From: Flavobacteriales bacterium
GTDB taxonomy: Bacteria > Bacteroidota > Bacteroidia > Flavobacteriales_F > PHOS-HE28
Reading direction: 5' to 3'
NCBI GenBank assembly: GCA_016788205.1
Contig: JAEUTA010000017.1
Coordinates: 1-64,000, forward strand
DNA length: 64,000 nucleotides
The position numbers and the translations under genes are program-made. The notes below the pieces were generated by a model. It saw nothing but the letters and a program-made list of their open reading frames with translations. It had not been told where the DNA came from and ran no database searches. Shown here piece by piece: positions 44,801-53,254 of this stretch. Position 1 is the first letter of the stretch. Every line of letters begins with the position of its first letter.

Positions 44801-47509
44801 CAGGAACTTGAACGCCACCGTACCCAGCGGGTCGGGGTTCGTGAAAGTCCAGGTGCGGGTATCGTTGTTGGTGTAGCAATGCTCCAGTACGATCGCGGGT
44901 GCACCGCAATCCAGATCGATCGGACAAGCACTGTGGTAATTGCCGATGTGCGTGCTGCAGAAACCATTGTTCACCGTTACGTCAACAACATCGATGTCCG
45001 CGAAAGGCCCGATCGATGTTCCAACACCGGTCAGAGGAGCCGTTTGCACAGCTCCGCCGTTCACCGTGTATGAAACGGTCCCGCTCGATAAGCTCGAGGC
45101 GGTGAACTCCAACGTGAACGTGTTGCCCGCGCAGTTGTCGTTCACCTGGATCGTCGCCGTGGCCGTAGCGCACACAGCGATGGTGTAATCTTCAACGGCG
45201 ATGTAGCTCTCCGAAAGGCAAGGGTTGGTGGGGGCGTTGAAGTCCGCACCGTAGATGCGCATCCGGTAGTTGCCTGCCGCTTGTCCAGGAGGCACCGTGA
45301 TGCTCGCGCTCTGTACGCTGGGGATCGCATTGGACGAAGTGAGGCCGGTGAACATCTGTTCGCCGCTTTCGAAGACCACATCATTGTCCCAATCGACCCA
45401 GATCGTGGTTCCGTAAACGAAGCCGGTCTCATACGTGATGGAAACAGGGACCACTTGGCCTGCGGCTACGTAACCGATGCTCGAAGTGTAATCCGCATAA
45501 CCGCCGGTCTCGTTGTTGGGGCCGGTGGAGTTGTTCACGTTGCTGAACGTCACGTTGGTGATGCCACCGGGATCCAGCGTTGCGGTGTTCGGCACGCAGT
45601 ATCCGGTGTAAACAGAGCTACCCGAGGTCCATGCGCTGAAACCTTCAGCTGCACAATCGCTGCGCAGGTAGATGGTATACGTGGTGTTCGCGCTGAGGGT
45701 ATTCACCGTCAGCGTTCCACCGCTGGTGGTACCGCTCGTGGCAAGACCCGTGGCACCGCTGCCAGCTGCTCCGCTCGTACGCACTTCGTATTGGGCGAGG
45801 CTGCTGTTAACGGGCAACGTGTAGGTCATGCTGAAGCCGTTGAGGGCCGGTGCCGGTGTTCCTACAGTTGGCAGGAAGCACTGCGGCGTCGGAGCAACGC
45901 TCAGATCGTCGATATGGAAATCGTAATCTGCGGCGTCGTCAACAGGTCCGTCCGCTGCGTAGATCGCTAGCACAACGGTCTGCCCTGCGTAAGAGCTCAG
46001 TGGTACGACCACTTCTGTCAGCGCACTGGTGATGCCCTGAAGGTTGGCAGCGTTTATGGTGAGCAGGTCCGTGAAGGATACACCGCAGTTCGTGGAAATA
46101 CGAACGACTACGCGGTCATCGCTGGCGGCCATGCCACCACTCGCATCAGGACCGGCAGCGAAGAATTCGGTGATAGCTGCCTTGAAGGTCAGGCGGTCGT
46201 TCGCGCCTAGAGTCACTTTCGGCATCACGATCCACTCGTTCCGTGTAGCAAGGTACAGGTTGATGACGGCGGTCGTGTTCGATGCGAACGTTGCTGTGCG
46301 ACTCGTCCACGCAGAACCCGCCGTTGTTGGGAGGGTGCCGGTGAACTCATCGAAACCCGGATGCGTGGCGGCCAGGTTGGTTCCGCTGAAGCCCGTGAAG
46401 TTCGCAGTCTGTGGAACCGCATACAATGCAGTCGTTGAAGACGTGCTGTTCGCCGTGTTGTTCGTTGCGGAGAAATCGCCCGTCATCGTCACCGTTGATG
46501 CATAGGTGTATGTACCTGCAGCGGAACGGTCCAATGAAGGTGTGAGGGGAACCAGAACGAAACCGCCCACGGCCAGCGTGCCGGTGTTCACAGAACCCGT
46601 CAAGGTGGTGGTAGCAGCACCTGTTACGGCCACAGAGACCGATACAGGCTGTACGGAAAGATCGATGGGCAGGGTACCAGAGTTGTTCACCCGGGCCACC
46701 ATGGCATCAGAGGCGGTAGGGCAACCAGCAACGGAGCCCGACACCGTGGAAGCCGCTACATCCGTGATCGCCGGAGGCGTCCAGGTGTAGGTAAGGCCGC
46801 TCGGAGGCAGAACCGTTGCGGACCAGGTCACCGTGTTACCGGCAGCCGTGCCCGCAGTGGTTGCGGCCCAGCTGGTCGTGGTCGTACGGTTGTTGAATTC
46901 CGTTGTACCCGTGCCGCCGCGCATACCCACTTGCACCGTGTAAGCATTAGCTGCTACGGCACCAGAGTATTTCACCTCGACCACGTTGGTGGTCTCGTAC
47001 AGGCGGATCTGAACGGAGACGGCATTGGTAGCCGCGCTCCAGTTCACCCAGTACAAGGGGTACTCGATCACGCACACGCGGTTGGGGGCTGTACCCTCCA
47101 ACACGGTGAACACACCACTGCCCGAACCTCCGTCACGCGCAGCGAATGCGATGGCGTTGGTGTTGGACGTCGTGGAGATCGGTGTGGTACCCGAGGTAGG
47201 GTTGGAACTCCCTAAACGGATATTCCCGTTGGAGTTAGCCACGAACTGCGTGAAACTAGTCCCATTGAACAGGAACGAGAAACCGATGTTCGTCGCGGGC
47301 GAGTTACCCGTATCCGTGTTCGGCGCAAGGATCTGCGTACCGCCCGTGATAGGGGTATATGTACCCGTCGAACTTGAGAACACATACGAAGCCACAGGCT
47401 GGGCGAATAAGCTTGTACAGCTTAACGCCAAACCCGTGAGCAAGAGCAATGCCTTACGCCAACGCGGTATTCGCCGCGTTCGCGAAGGGCTTGTGTTACA
47501 ATTACTCAT
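38834..47509 (-). CDS. Giant T9SS cargo/adhesin with PPC-like, GEVED and FN3 modules (2891 residues)
   Basis: This is the largest gene here. A signal peptide ends near FAQ (RKALLLLTGLALSCTSLFAQ); a conserved beta-rich N-terminal domain reaches to about 250. FN3-like and GEVED modules follow: GYADYTSSIGYVAAGQVVPV with VEDYTIAV near 670-790, and GYSDYTGNLSLTTTLNAGT with GEVEDYLV near 1480-1620. Four close tandem PPC repeats of about 130 residues start NDECLSATVLTVN, NDACTNATVLTVN, NDNCAGAASLVVN and NDNCAGAVSLTVN (about 1720-2250). A conserved C-terminal region (FRVNAWV...YQFRFRIPGEYPA, about 2560-2780) precedes the sorting domain (MYPNPNRGDQLF, ERLVIQP). The protein is probably a filamentous adhesin. 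It is transcribed alone, opposite to its neighbours. Confidence 0.9.
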   Translation of the reverse strand: MSNCNTSPSRTRRIPRWRKALLLLTGLALSCTSLFAQPVASYVFSSSTGTYTPITGGTQILAPNTDTGNSPATNIGFSFLFNGTSFTQFVANSNGNIRLGSSNPTSGTTPISTTSNTNAIAFAARDGGSGSGVFTVLEGTAPNRVCVIEYPLYWVNWSAATNAVSVQIRLYETTNVVEVKYSGAVAANAYTVQVGMRGGTGTTEFNNRTTTTSWAATTAGTAAGNTVTWSATVLPPSGLTYTWTPPAITDVAASTVSGSVAGCPTASDAMVARVNNSGTLPIDLSVQPVSVSVAVTGAATTTLTGSVNTGTLAVGGFVLVPLTPSLDRSAAGTYTYASTVTMTGDFSATNNTANSTSSTTALYAVPQTANFTGFSGTNLAATHPGFDEFTGTLPTTAGSAWTSRTATFASNTTAVINLYLATRNEWIVMPKVTLGANDRLTFKAAITEFFAAGPDASGGMAASDDRVVVRISTNCGVSFTDLLTINAANLQGITSALTEVVVPLSSYAGQTVVLAIYAADGPVDDAADYDFHIDDLSVAPTPQCFLPTVGTPAPALNGFSMTYTLPVNSSLAQYEVRTSGAAGSGATGLATSGTTSGGTLTVNTLSANTTYTIYLRSDCAAEGFSAWTSGSSVYTGYCVPNTATLDPGGITNVTFSNVNNSTGPNNETGGYADYTSSIGYVAAGQVVPVSITYETGFVYGTTIWVDWDNDVVFESGEQMFTGLTSSNAIPSVQSASITVPPGQAAGNYRMRIYGADFNAPTNPCLSESYIAVEDYTIAVCATATATIQVNDNCAGNTFTLEFTASSLSSGTVSYTVNGGAVQTAPLTGVGTSIGPFADIDVVDVTVNNGFCSTHIGNYHSACPIDLDCGAPAIVLEHCYTNNDTRTWTFTNPDPLGTVAFKFLSGSMESNDNVRFWNGAPGSTPATPASLTGSLTSGGVITSSGNTFSVSILSDGSNSCADGGSGLTAGWEFQVRCGGCVEPTGYVSIDENEVGQPTVNCTADPATFSVFLFVEDFGIDATTALPATTVGYNIYVNNVLDETVTGLDANDFLDWLNIGSYPLGTLIDVQLLHGGQSQCNVQIADNITVGYSACPPANDACANATTLNVELTANCPANAVTGTTLGADQSGAQPTCATGAVQDVWYTVNTTGFQMPVITVTDGSATVVGGEIYTDCLTPYGACVADMTALPVNWNLPPGIYYLRLFTTVAGAGNFTVCMSSAGAALPGDYCGNAINLGAQTSPVSGSTATAGLNADYSLICGSTSANVAADMVYYIDVPAGAQLNIAHASADYDSQVMMSYGATCPGDIVITCWDDADDQTATWTNTTGSTQRVWWVQDGYSAGEGSFTLTYQIIPACAGTPNPGNTLSSAGSSVCSGRSFTLSLQNTISGAGVSYQWESSTDGGGIWAPVGTNAATFTTSITVPTMFRAQVTCTASASTGTSTPISLTLAPLANCPCLPVTTYGCADGDVIARVTLNTLDNNSGTGCPSDPVPGNTSVAGGEGPGYSDYTGNLSLTTTLNAGTSYSCTVYAGEWSEGYAAWIDYNDDGQFDNLTERIGYSNGTVAGSGVENVLGSSATFPIVLGCSPPVGQHRLRVRAMFATNGIDVTACGDNSFGEVEDYLVTVAPPPPCPSASGLVASNTTASTVDLDWAVGCTETAWVIEYGVQGFTLGTGTTVPVSGTPETTLTDLFAGTAYSAYVRADCGVSGTSSAFGPINFRTSPANDECLSATVLTVNSGLTCTVQTAGSIQSATASVDAVTPCFGTADDDVWYQFVATSTSHTISLNNVTGSTTDLYHAVYSGTCGSLVNLLCSDPNSSLVNGLTVGDTYYVRVYTWTSTVGQTSAFSICIGTPPPAPINDACTNATVLTVNPNYLCGTVTAGTVAYATPSGNALGSCFGGPDDDVWYRFTATHATHRVSLLNVAGSVTDMYMKIYRGADCSSLVDLACSDPNSIDLTGLTVGEMIYVRVYTYTTAAPQTTTFSICIGAPPPPPANDNCAGAASLVVNTGLTCAVQTAGTLQSATDSGVPVAPCAGGVEDDVWYSFVAGSTQQIITLSSVTPATTMRMQLFSGACGALTSVACGTVDSYTTPNTLVVGDTYYVRVYSNGTTAVSTNFNICVTTPPVGPPANDNCAGAVSLTVNAGQVCTSQTFGSVFGATASGQAVTPCAGTADDDVWFSFVATGPTHTVALNSVAGSVTSMNFNVFSGACGTLTNIGCGTTSTAVSGLVAGNTYYVRVYTNTATVGQNTTFNVCVTSPPANDLCANAILVDCNSVVTGSTVGATNTGRPTGTCTDAAINDPYVDNAAPGVWYRVIGWGGQMKASLCGSTFDSQVGVFSGSCGTFTCVAGNDDAGAACPSSGTRSVATWNSVAGTTYYIYVTAWGATTTGDFTLTTTCGATSGACTGNGLTLEFQNAANPNEITWEVVNESGTATVLNGTDAFPANSIGTQGLCLPDGCYRLRILDSGGDGMVGGTTWPIGGYTLRTQGSNLKIIDNQYNFNGVFNGSLSAIANGGTFCVPVGTDRPIYTSCDKLDWVNDRFIVATENTTVSGQYGVTNATSGYEFWFFDPNGSYSFRRFRSHATSDGTGTGALRACHFRVNAWVNSVTTPHLPASVLLNVRVRGRVANVNLPFGPACLFKIDPVRAACPLVKLQDNPGSGIDLSCGVSKVFGGANSTANKLVATPPQPVPTVASANVRYQFRFRIPGEYPAAGSCIVRPIQTSPTIYLNWTTGDRLKCNTQYDVDVRVSLDGGATWCVAGTAPTCAAPQTIVTWGKVCKVNVTTSTFCPASANGGASSMNAEGNGEFTMYPNPNRGDQLFLSLTKVEGDVNTVSMDVFDMTGKRVMARTIAVQDGFLQTAVDLNGDLAGGMYMVNITAGDKTYTERLVIQP

Positions 47510-48274
47510 CTTCTCTGGTTTTGGTAAAGAAAGGAAAGGGATATTGGCGGCTATGGCGCACCACCGGACGCAGGTAAGGCGTTGTCAACGCCTGGCACGG
47601 AATTAAGGACGGGGTCCTAGGGCTGCGCGCTCAGCGCGGCTGGGCCGCACATGGCAGCCCCGGGGTGGAGGAGTATCGTCGATCCAGTTGGAGGTTTCGG
47701 TTAGGTTAAGTATTCGGAGTGGGCCTAATGTAGGAGGATCGGAAGATCAAGCCCAAAAAGAAAATCTTTTCAACAGGGAGCAACCAGATCAAGGTGTGCA
47801 CGTACCCCTTCGCAGCTTGCCCAACGTGCCGTCGCGGGAACTTTCGGTCAACATACAGGCAACCTCTTTCCGTTCTTAACGTTCCAACCATAGATAGGGC
47901 TCCGTGGCGCCCCTTACATGCTTTACGCACCCCCTCTCCCGCTTCGAACGCCCTCGGTGGCCACTGCGCTCGCGCCGGTAGAACACCACTCTATCACGCA
48001 GTGGAAATCCAACCTTGACGCGGGGTTCAAGTGCGGCCACAGCGCTTTACTCTCCACGGATCACCTGAGTTGGGTTCCGGACCGACGTGATCTACCTGTA
48101 TCTTTCGCAGCGATGACTTTTCCTCTCCGAGGAGTCGCATGCACGGGATCGACCATCCCGACACCTCCGACCAGGGTGTACGCATGCTTCGCCAAGGAGG
48201 CGTGCCTTGTACTCCCGATGCCCTCATCGGAAAGCCTTGGATAAACCAAAACCCACGCAAATCCGGCGCATGCC
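47510..48274. other. Divergent control region between the giant gene and the 1608-residue gene
   Basis: No gene is supported in these 765 bases. Beyond the palindrome at 47577, bases 47620-47660 can fold into a branched structure: an outer 7-base stem (GGGCTGC with GCAGCCC) encloses GCGC/GCGC and GCGGC/GCCGC hairpins. An A/T-rich patch near 47735-47770 (on the minus strand TTGATC, then TACATTAG 15 bases after the TTG) is the best candidate for the giant gene's promoter, giving a leader of roughly 200 bases. Confidence 0.4.
47577..47593. promoter_or_regulatory. Perfect 17-base inverted repeat upstream of the giant gene
   Basis: AGGCGTTG, one T, then CAACGCCT: an exact palindrome 68 bases upstream of the giant gene's ATG at 47509. 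Its place fits an operator or a leader hairpin of that gene. The sequence differs from the palindromes at 20762 and 31247. Confidence 0.55.
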
Positions 48275-51200
48275 ATGACTTCTACGTTGCTTCGAACGCT
48301 TATCGTGCTCTTGCTGCTCGTACCCGGTAGCATGGCCTTGGCGCAAAGCCCACAGAACGCGGACTGTACCGTGTGCCCGGAGTGTACGGTCATTCCTCTA
48401 GTTGGTACTGCGATTGTCGTCGGGCCAATTCCGGGCGCGACAGCCGTATGTCCTGGGGGGAGCATAGCGGGAACTATGGGAGCCAACGTTACTCACCGAA
48501 CATTTACCGCGATTGGAGGAAATAGTTATAGAATAAGTATCTGCGGGATAGGTGCGGGTGTGAATACTATCATTTACATCCGTTCGAACATTGCTCCATA
48601 TCCTGTCTATCCAAGCGTTTGCGACGATGACGGATGTGGATTCGGTGATGGTCCTTCTTCCGTGATCTTCAACGCACCGATCGCAGGAACGGCAACCTAC
48701 CGTATGTCCGTTTATGATGGTAACGGAGCAACCCAATGCACCATTTTACCGCACGCTGCGGTTTGGCCAGTCCAGATTCAGTGTTTAGGTGCTGTGCCCG
48801 CACCTGCCAACGACGACCCCTGCGGCGCTGTGGCCATTCCACTTACCGGCACCAACTGCCTTACCCAGGTACCGGGCACCACGGTAGGTGCCACCAACAC
48901 CACGGTGAACAGCCTGGACGTGGCTCCGCTGAACCCGGTGAGCGGTTGTGGTACCGTGAACTACACCGGTGGTGATGTGTGGTATTCCGTAACCGTGCCC
49001 GCAACGGGCTTCATCGGCATCAACGTCACGGAATCCGGTGTTTGCGCAACGGGTATCGCGCTTTACACAGCGCCCAACTGCGGCGCCGGACCATACACCT
49101 GGCTTACCGGAACAGCTACCGGGGTTTGCGCCATCGATGGCCTTACGGGGCCTGCTACCGATCCCGGCATGATCGTGAATCCCGCCACGTACGGCCTTAC
49201 GCCCGGCCAGACGGTCTACATCCGTGTTTGGGAACGTAACAACAACGAGAACGGAGCCTTCACGATCTGTGCTTACAATGCGCAGCCGCCGCCCAACGAC
49301 GAGCCTTGCGGTGCCATTCTGCTGAACGCGGTGGACCCTTGCCTACCGGTGGAATACAACACCGAGAATGCACAGCCCATGCCCGCAGGCCTCACGATCA
49401 ATGCACCCAGCTGCGGTAACCCGGTGTTCCCGGCCGTGACCAACGTAGTGCAGGACGTATGGTTCCGCATCGTGGTGCCAGCCACCGGTGACATGACCGT
49501 GACCACCGAAGCCGGAACGCTGACGGATATGGCGATGGCTTGGTACCGCCCCTCCGCCGGTGCGGTGCTTTGCGATCCACCGGGCTATGTAGGCTCCATG
49601 GATTTCATCGCGGCCAGTTGCAACGATAACCAGAGCGCCACCAACCTGATGCCGCGTGTGAACAGCAGCATCGCAGGGGTCGCGCTCACGCCAGGTGAGA
49701 CCATTTACGTGCGCGTATGGAACCGCCCGAACACACAGTACCGCTACTACGGCACCTTCAAGATCTGCGTAACGCCCAACACACCGCCACCCAACGACGA
49801 TCCGTGCGGCGCCATCGCCCTGGATGTGAACGGTGATTGTGTGCTGGTACCCGCTACCAACGAGAACGCGACGAATACGCCGAACGCGCCGACCACGTTC
49901 CTTCCCGGCTCCAGCCTGGCGCAAACGCCTACATGCGGTGGTGCCACCAATGGCGATGTGTGGTTCACCATCGATGTACCGGCTGACCTGATCGCCCCCT
50001 ACGGCATCAGCATCGATACGGATGACCTTACGGCACTGGATTTCGCCCTCGCCGTGTACCGCGATACCAGTGCGCTTGGCTGCCCCACCGAAACGAAGTT
50101 GGTGCAGGTGGGCGGTGCTGGTGGCTGTTCGCCAAGTGGCTCGTTGCAAGGGAACGCGGCGATGCCCGCGCTTACGTTGAACGTACCCACCATCACACCC
50201 GGAGAGCGCTTGTACGTGCGGGTCTGGAGGCAGAACACCGCGCAGGGGATCTTCTCCATCTGCGCCCGCCGCACCGATCCCTTGCTCTGCCAGGGTACCA
50301 TCTACGATAGCGGCGGCCCGGCAGCGAACTACGTGAACAACGAGAACACCAACCAGGTGTATTGCGCTGCCAAAGTCGGTGATGTGGTGACCTTGACCTT
50401 CTCGCAGTTCAACATCGAGGCGGGCTGGGATTTCATGCGCATCTATAACCAGGCCTCTGGAGCGCCACTTCCCGCGAACCTGATCGGAACCTACACCGGC
50501 ACCAACGGCCCCGGGACCATTTCGGGAACGGTATCCGTGGCGAACCCCACGGGTTGTTTGATGGTGGTCTTCACTTCGGATGGCAGTGTCGTGGCACCCG
50601 GGTTCGCCTTCAAAGTCTCCTGCGCACCGCCCGGCCCGCCGCCGCCGCCGCCATTGGGAGTTTGTGGCTCCATCGTTTACGATCCCGGTGGTCCTGCTGC
50701 CCAGTACGGTGGTAACCTCGGGGTGGCAAGCACCGGCATTCTTCCTTGGTCGGCTGTTTACTGCCCGTACAATGGGAACGGCATCGCTGACAGTGTGGTA
50801 ACCATCACCTTCAGCAGCTTCGATGTGGAGGACAACTTCGATGGTCTTTACATCTTCGACACCGAACAGGCCAATCCATCGATCGCTCCGAACCCCGCCA
50901 CCTTGTTCAACAGCGGCAATGGTGCGCAGCTCACCTGGAGCGGCCCGTACAACCCACCGCCTCCGCCCAACGGTGGCCATTGGGGCAACGGTATCATCGG
51001 TCCCTTCACCTCCGTGGTGAACGCGACCACCAACCCGAACGGGTGCTTGACCTTGCGCCTTTATTCCGATGGTATCATCAACGGTAATTGGCAGGCGACC
51101 ATCACCTGCGGTCCTCCGCCCCCACCGGACCCGCCTCCGGTCGGCGACTGTAACCGCATCTTCTACGAAACACTCACCGGCTCCACCGGCAACTACGCCA

Positions 51201-53101
51201 ACAACGTAACATCCACGCAGACGTTCTGCCCAGGAGTGGGCCAGATCATGCAGGTGACCTTCACACAGTTCGCCTTGGAGAACACGTGGGATAAGGTGTA
51301 CGTATTCGACGGGTCCAGCACCACGGCACCGATGTTCGCCAGCGGTAACGGGCCAGGTAACGGGCCAGCCCCCTTCGGAGCCGGCGCTTACTGGGGTTTC
51401 AATCTCCCCGGGCCGTTCACCTCCAGTGTGGCGCGGCCTGCGGTAGCCCCACCGTTGAACCAGCCCAGTGGTTGTCTCACCTTCCATTTCGTCACGGATG
51501 CCTCGGTCGTGTATCCCGGATTCCGCGCACGTACGACCTGTATGCCGCAGGTAGGTAACGATAACCCCTGCACCCCGTCGGGGGCCACCTTGGTGAACGC
51601 CAACTCCAGCTGCATCCCCCTCACGTACTCCAACACGAACACCACGAATACCTCCGGGCCACCGCCCCCAGGTTGTGGCAACTATGCCGGCGGCGACGTG
51701 TGGTTCCGCTTCGTGGCACCGCCGAGCGGGCGCGTGTTCATCGATACCCGTGCTGGCACCTTGTCCGACGCGGCCATGGCCCTCTACTCCGCGGCAGCCT
51801 GCGCTGGCCCCTTCACGCTGATGGAATGCGATGATGATGATGGACAGGGATTGATGCCCGCCATCGACCGCATGTGTAACCCGTTGACACCCGGTGAGAC
51901 TTACTGGCTGCGTGTGTTCGGCTACAACGGTGCGCGCGGGAACTTCCAGTTGTGCATCGTTGCCGGTGGAGGCCAGACAACGCTGCAAAGCGATTGCGGT
52001 GGCGCTTTCTCGCTCTGCTCCAACGCATCGTTCACGAGTACGGCTTATGGCAACGGCTGTGGACCGGACATCCAAGGGGTGAACATGGGATGTCTTACCG
52101 GTGGTGAGCGCCAGGGTTCCTGGTATGCCTTTACCGTGACCGCAGCTGGTAACCTGGGCATGACCATCACGCCTTCCATACCAGCGGATATCGACTGGGC
52201 GATCTGGGCCGCCACGAACACCGGTGGACCCAATCCAGTGGGTGCGAACTGCATGCCGACCGCCGCGCCTATCCGTTGCTCCTATGCTTCACGTCTGAAC
52301 ACGGTGAACTCCGGTGGAACGAATAATAACCCCACCGCCGCAACGGGAATGGGTGCCGCAACGTTCGGCGGTAGCAGTTATACCACCGTGAACGAGACGG
52401 ATAACTTGGACGGCTGGGTACCTGGTCTGCAGGTAACGGCTGTGGGTCTACCCCGCACGTATCTACTGTTCGTGGATGACCATCACCTAGCGGGACAATC
52501 GTATTCGGTGGCTTGGAACGTTTCGCCGACGACCATGATCGATTGTGTGCTGCTGCCTGCGGACATGATCGAGTTGAAGGCGCACCAGCGCACCAGCACC
52601 GTGGACCTCACGTGGAGCACCAATTTCGAGCATGGCACCTCGCATTTCGTGATCGAGCGTTCCGAGGACGGCATGCACTTCGAACCCATCGGCACGCTCG
52701 GCGCGATCGGCGATTCCGATGTCCGCACGGAATACATGTTCCCGGACCAGCATCCTGTTCGCGGCCTGAACTACTATCGCGTGCAAGCGGTGGATACCGA
52801 TGGAGAAACGCGTGCCACGAACATCGTGAGCGCCCTGTTCCAACCCGATGCCGCATCCGTGCTGGTGGTACCCAACCCCACCCGTGACCGGGCAGAAGTC
52901 CTGCTTAGCGCAGCCTATGACGGCGTGTTGCAGGTGCGTGTGCTGGACGGCAGTGGACGGATCGTGTCGATCTTCCGCACTGGCAATGGTGTCATCCGCT
53001 TTGAACTCCCCACGGAGAGACTGGAAGCTGGCAGCTACACTGTTCAGTTGCTCACCGAGAAAGGCGAACCCTTCGCGCGTACCCGGTTCGTGAAGCAGTA
53101 G
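48275..53101 (+). CDS. T9SS cargo protein with PPC-like and three CUB-like modules (1608 residues)
   Basis: The signal peptide ends near ALAQ. The N-terminal module (about 27-170) is coded by A/T-richer DNA than the rest. PPC-like modules begin PANDDPCGAVAIPL (about 176), PNDEPCGAILLN (about 340), PNDDPCGAIALDV (about 508) and GNDNPCTPSGATL (about 1094). Three CUB-like domains lie at about 670-785, 795-945 and 960-1090 (YDSGGPAANYVNNENTNQVY, YDPGGPAAQYGGNLGV, GSTGNYANNVTSTQTFC). The conserved DCGGAFSLCSNASF...GERQGSWYAF block, a FN3-like region (IDCVLLPADMIEL) and a sorting domain (VPNPTRDRAEV, RFVKQ) follow. It is related to the other three cargos but has no companion gene upstream. Confidence 0.88.
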   Translation: MTSTLLRTLIVLLLLVPGSMALAQSPQNADCTVCPECTVIPLVGTAIVVGPIPGATAVCPGGSIAGTMGANVTHRTFTAIGGNSYRISICGIGAGVNTIIYIRSNIAPYPVYPSVCDDDGCGFGDGPSSVIFNAPIAGTATYRMSVYDGNGATQCTILPHAAVWPVQIQCLGAVPAPANDDPCGAVAIPLTGTNCLTQVPGTTVGATNTTVNSLDVAPLNPVSGCGTVNYTGGDVWYSVTVPATGFIGINVTESGVCATGIALYTAPNCGAGPYTWLTGTATGVCAIDGLTGPATDPGMIVNPATYGLTPGQTVYIRVWERNNNENGAFTICAYNAQPPPNDEPCGAILLNAVDPCLPVEYNTENAQPMPAGLTINAPSCGNPVFPAVTNVVQDVWFRIVVPATGDMTVTTEAGTLTDMAMAWYRPSAGAVLCDPPGYVGSMDFIAASCNDNQSATNLMPRVNSSIAGVALTPGETIYVRVWNRPNTQYRYYGTFKICVTPNTPPPNDDPCGAIALDVNGDCVLVPATNENATNTPNAPTTFLPGSSLAQTPTCGGATNGDVWFTIDVPADLIAPYGISIDTDDLTALDFALAVYRDTSALGCPTETKLVQVGGAGGCSPSGSLQGNAAMPALTLNVPTITPGERLYVRVWRQNTAQGIFSICARRTDPLLCQGTIYDSGGPAANYVNNENTNQVYCAAKVGDVVTLTFSQFNIEAGWDFMRIYNQASGAPLPANLIGTYTGTNGPGTISGTVSVANPTGCLMVVFTSDGSVVAPGFAFKVSCAPPGPPPPPPLGVCGSIVYDPGGPAAQYGGNLGVASTGILPWSAVYCPYNGNGIADSVVTITFSSFDVEDNFDGLYIFDTEQANPSIAPNPATLFNSGNGAQLTWSGPYNPPPPPNGGHWGNGIIGPFTSVVNATTNPNGCLTLRLYSDGIINGNWQATITCGPPPPPDPPPVGDCNRIFYETLTGSTGNYANNVTSTQTFCPGVGQIMQVTFTQFALENTWDKVYVFDGSSTTAPMFASGNGPGNGPAPFGAGAYWGFNLPGPFTSSVARPAVAPPLNQPSGCLTFHFVTDASVVYPGFRARTTCMPQVGNDNPCTPSGATLVNANSSCIPLTYSNTNTTNTSGPPPPGCGNYAGGDVWFRFVAPPSGRVFIDTRAGTLSDAAMALYSAAACAGPFTLMECDDDDGQGLMPAIDRMCNPLTPGETYWLRVFGYNGARGNFQLCIVAGGGQTTLQSDCGGAFSLCSNASFTSTAYGNGCGPDIQGVNMGCLTGGERQGSWYAFTVTAAGNLGMTITPSIPADIDWAIWAATNTGGPNPVGANCMPTAAPIRCSYASRLNTVNSGGTNNNPTAATGMGAATFGGSSYTTVNETDNLDGWVPGLQVTAVGLPRTYLLFVDDHHLAGQSYSVAWNVSPTTMIDCVLLPADMIELKAHQRTSTVDLTWSTNFEHGTSHFVIERSEDGMHFEPIGTLGAIGDSDVRTEYMFPDQHPVRGLNYYRVQAVDTDGETRATNIVSALFQPDAASVLVVPNPTRDRAEVLLSAAYDGVLQVRVLDGSGRIVSIFRTGNGVIRFELPTERLEAGSYTVQLLTEKGEPFARTRFVKQ

Positions 53102-53119
53102 TGCTCCATCGCTCTTAAC

Positions 53120-53152
53120 GGAAGCGGCCATCCCAAAAGGGTGGCCGCTTCC
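53120..53152 (+). terminator. Hairpin terminator after the 1608-residue gene
   Basis: GGAAGCGGCCATCCC pairs with GGGTGGCCGCTTCC around AAAA, with one bulged T. The stem is long but there is no U-tract after it. It lies 19 bases behind the stop codon. Confidence 0.6.
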
Positions 53153-53242
53153 GCATTCAGTGCCTCCTCCAAGGCAGGGATGTTCACCTCGACCTGTTGA
53201 GACTACATCAAGGGTTGAGCGGTGGCCGGAACAACAGGCCGA

Positions 53243-53250
53243 TAGTTTCG
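53243..53250 (+). promoter_or_regulatory. Putative -7 element of the third companion pair
   Basis: TAGTTTCG fits TAnnTTTG at all but one defined position. It is only 4 bases from the first ATG (53255), so translation may begin at a later ATG (53258 or 53276). A 7-base inverted repeat (CCTGTTG 53193, CAACAGG 53232) lies just upstream. Confidence 0.4.
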
Positions 53251-53254
53251 TGCC

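Noticed and set aside
42509-45073. 854-codon plus frame inside the giant minus-strand gene
   Set aside because: Arg/His/Thr-rich composition is the reverse image of repeated Thr/Ser/Val codons; no start region or domain is recognisable.
47620-47660. tRNA-like cloverleaf upstream of the giant gene
   Set aside because: The fold is only 41 bases, with no T-loop, anticodon stem or CCA; it is better treated as a leader structure or chance.
49343-52075. 910-codon minus frame over the 1608-residue gene
   Set aside because: Very long but consists of shadow-type sequence (Arg, Gly, His, Val) and shows no conserved motif. The coding strand is proven by signal peptide, domains and sorting signal.
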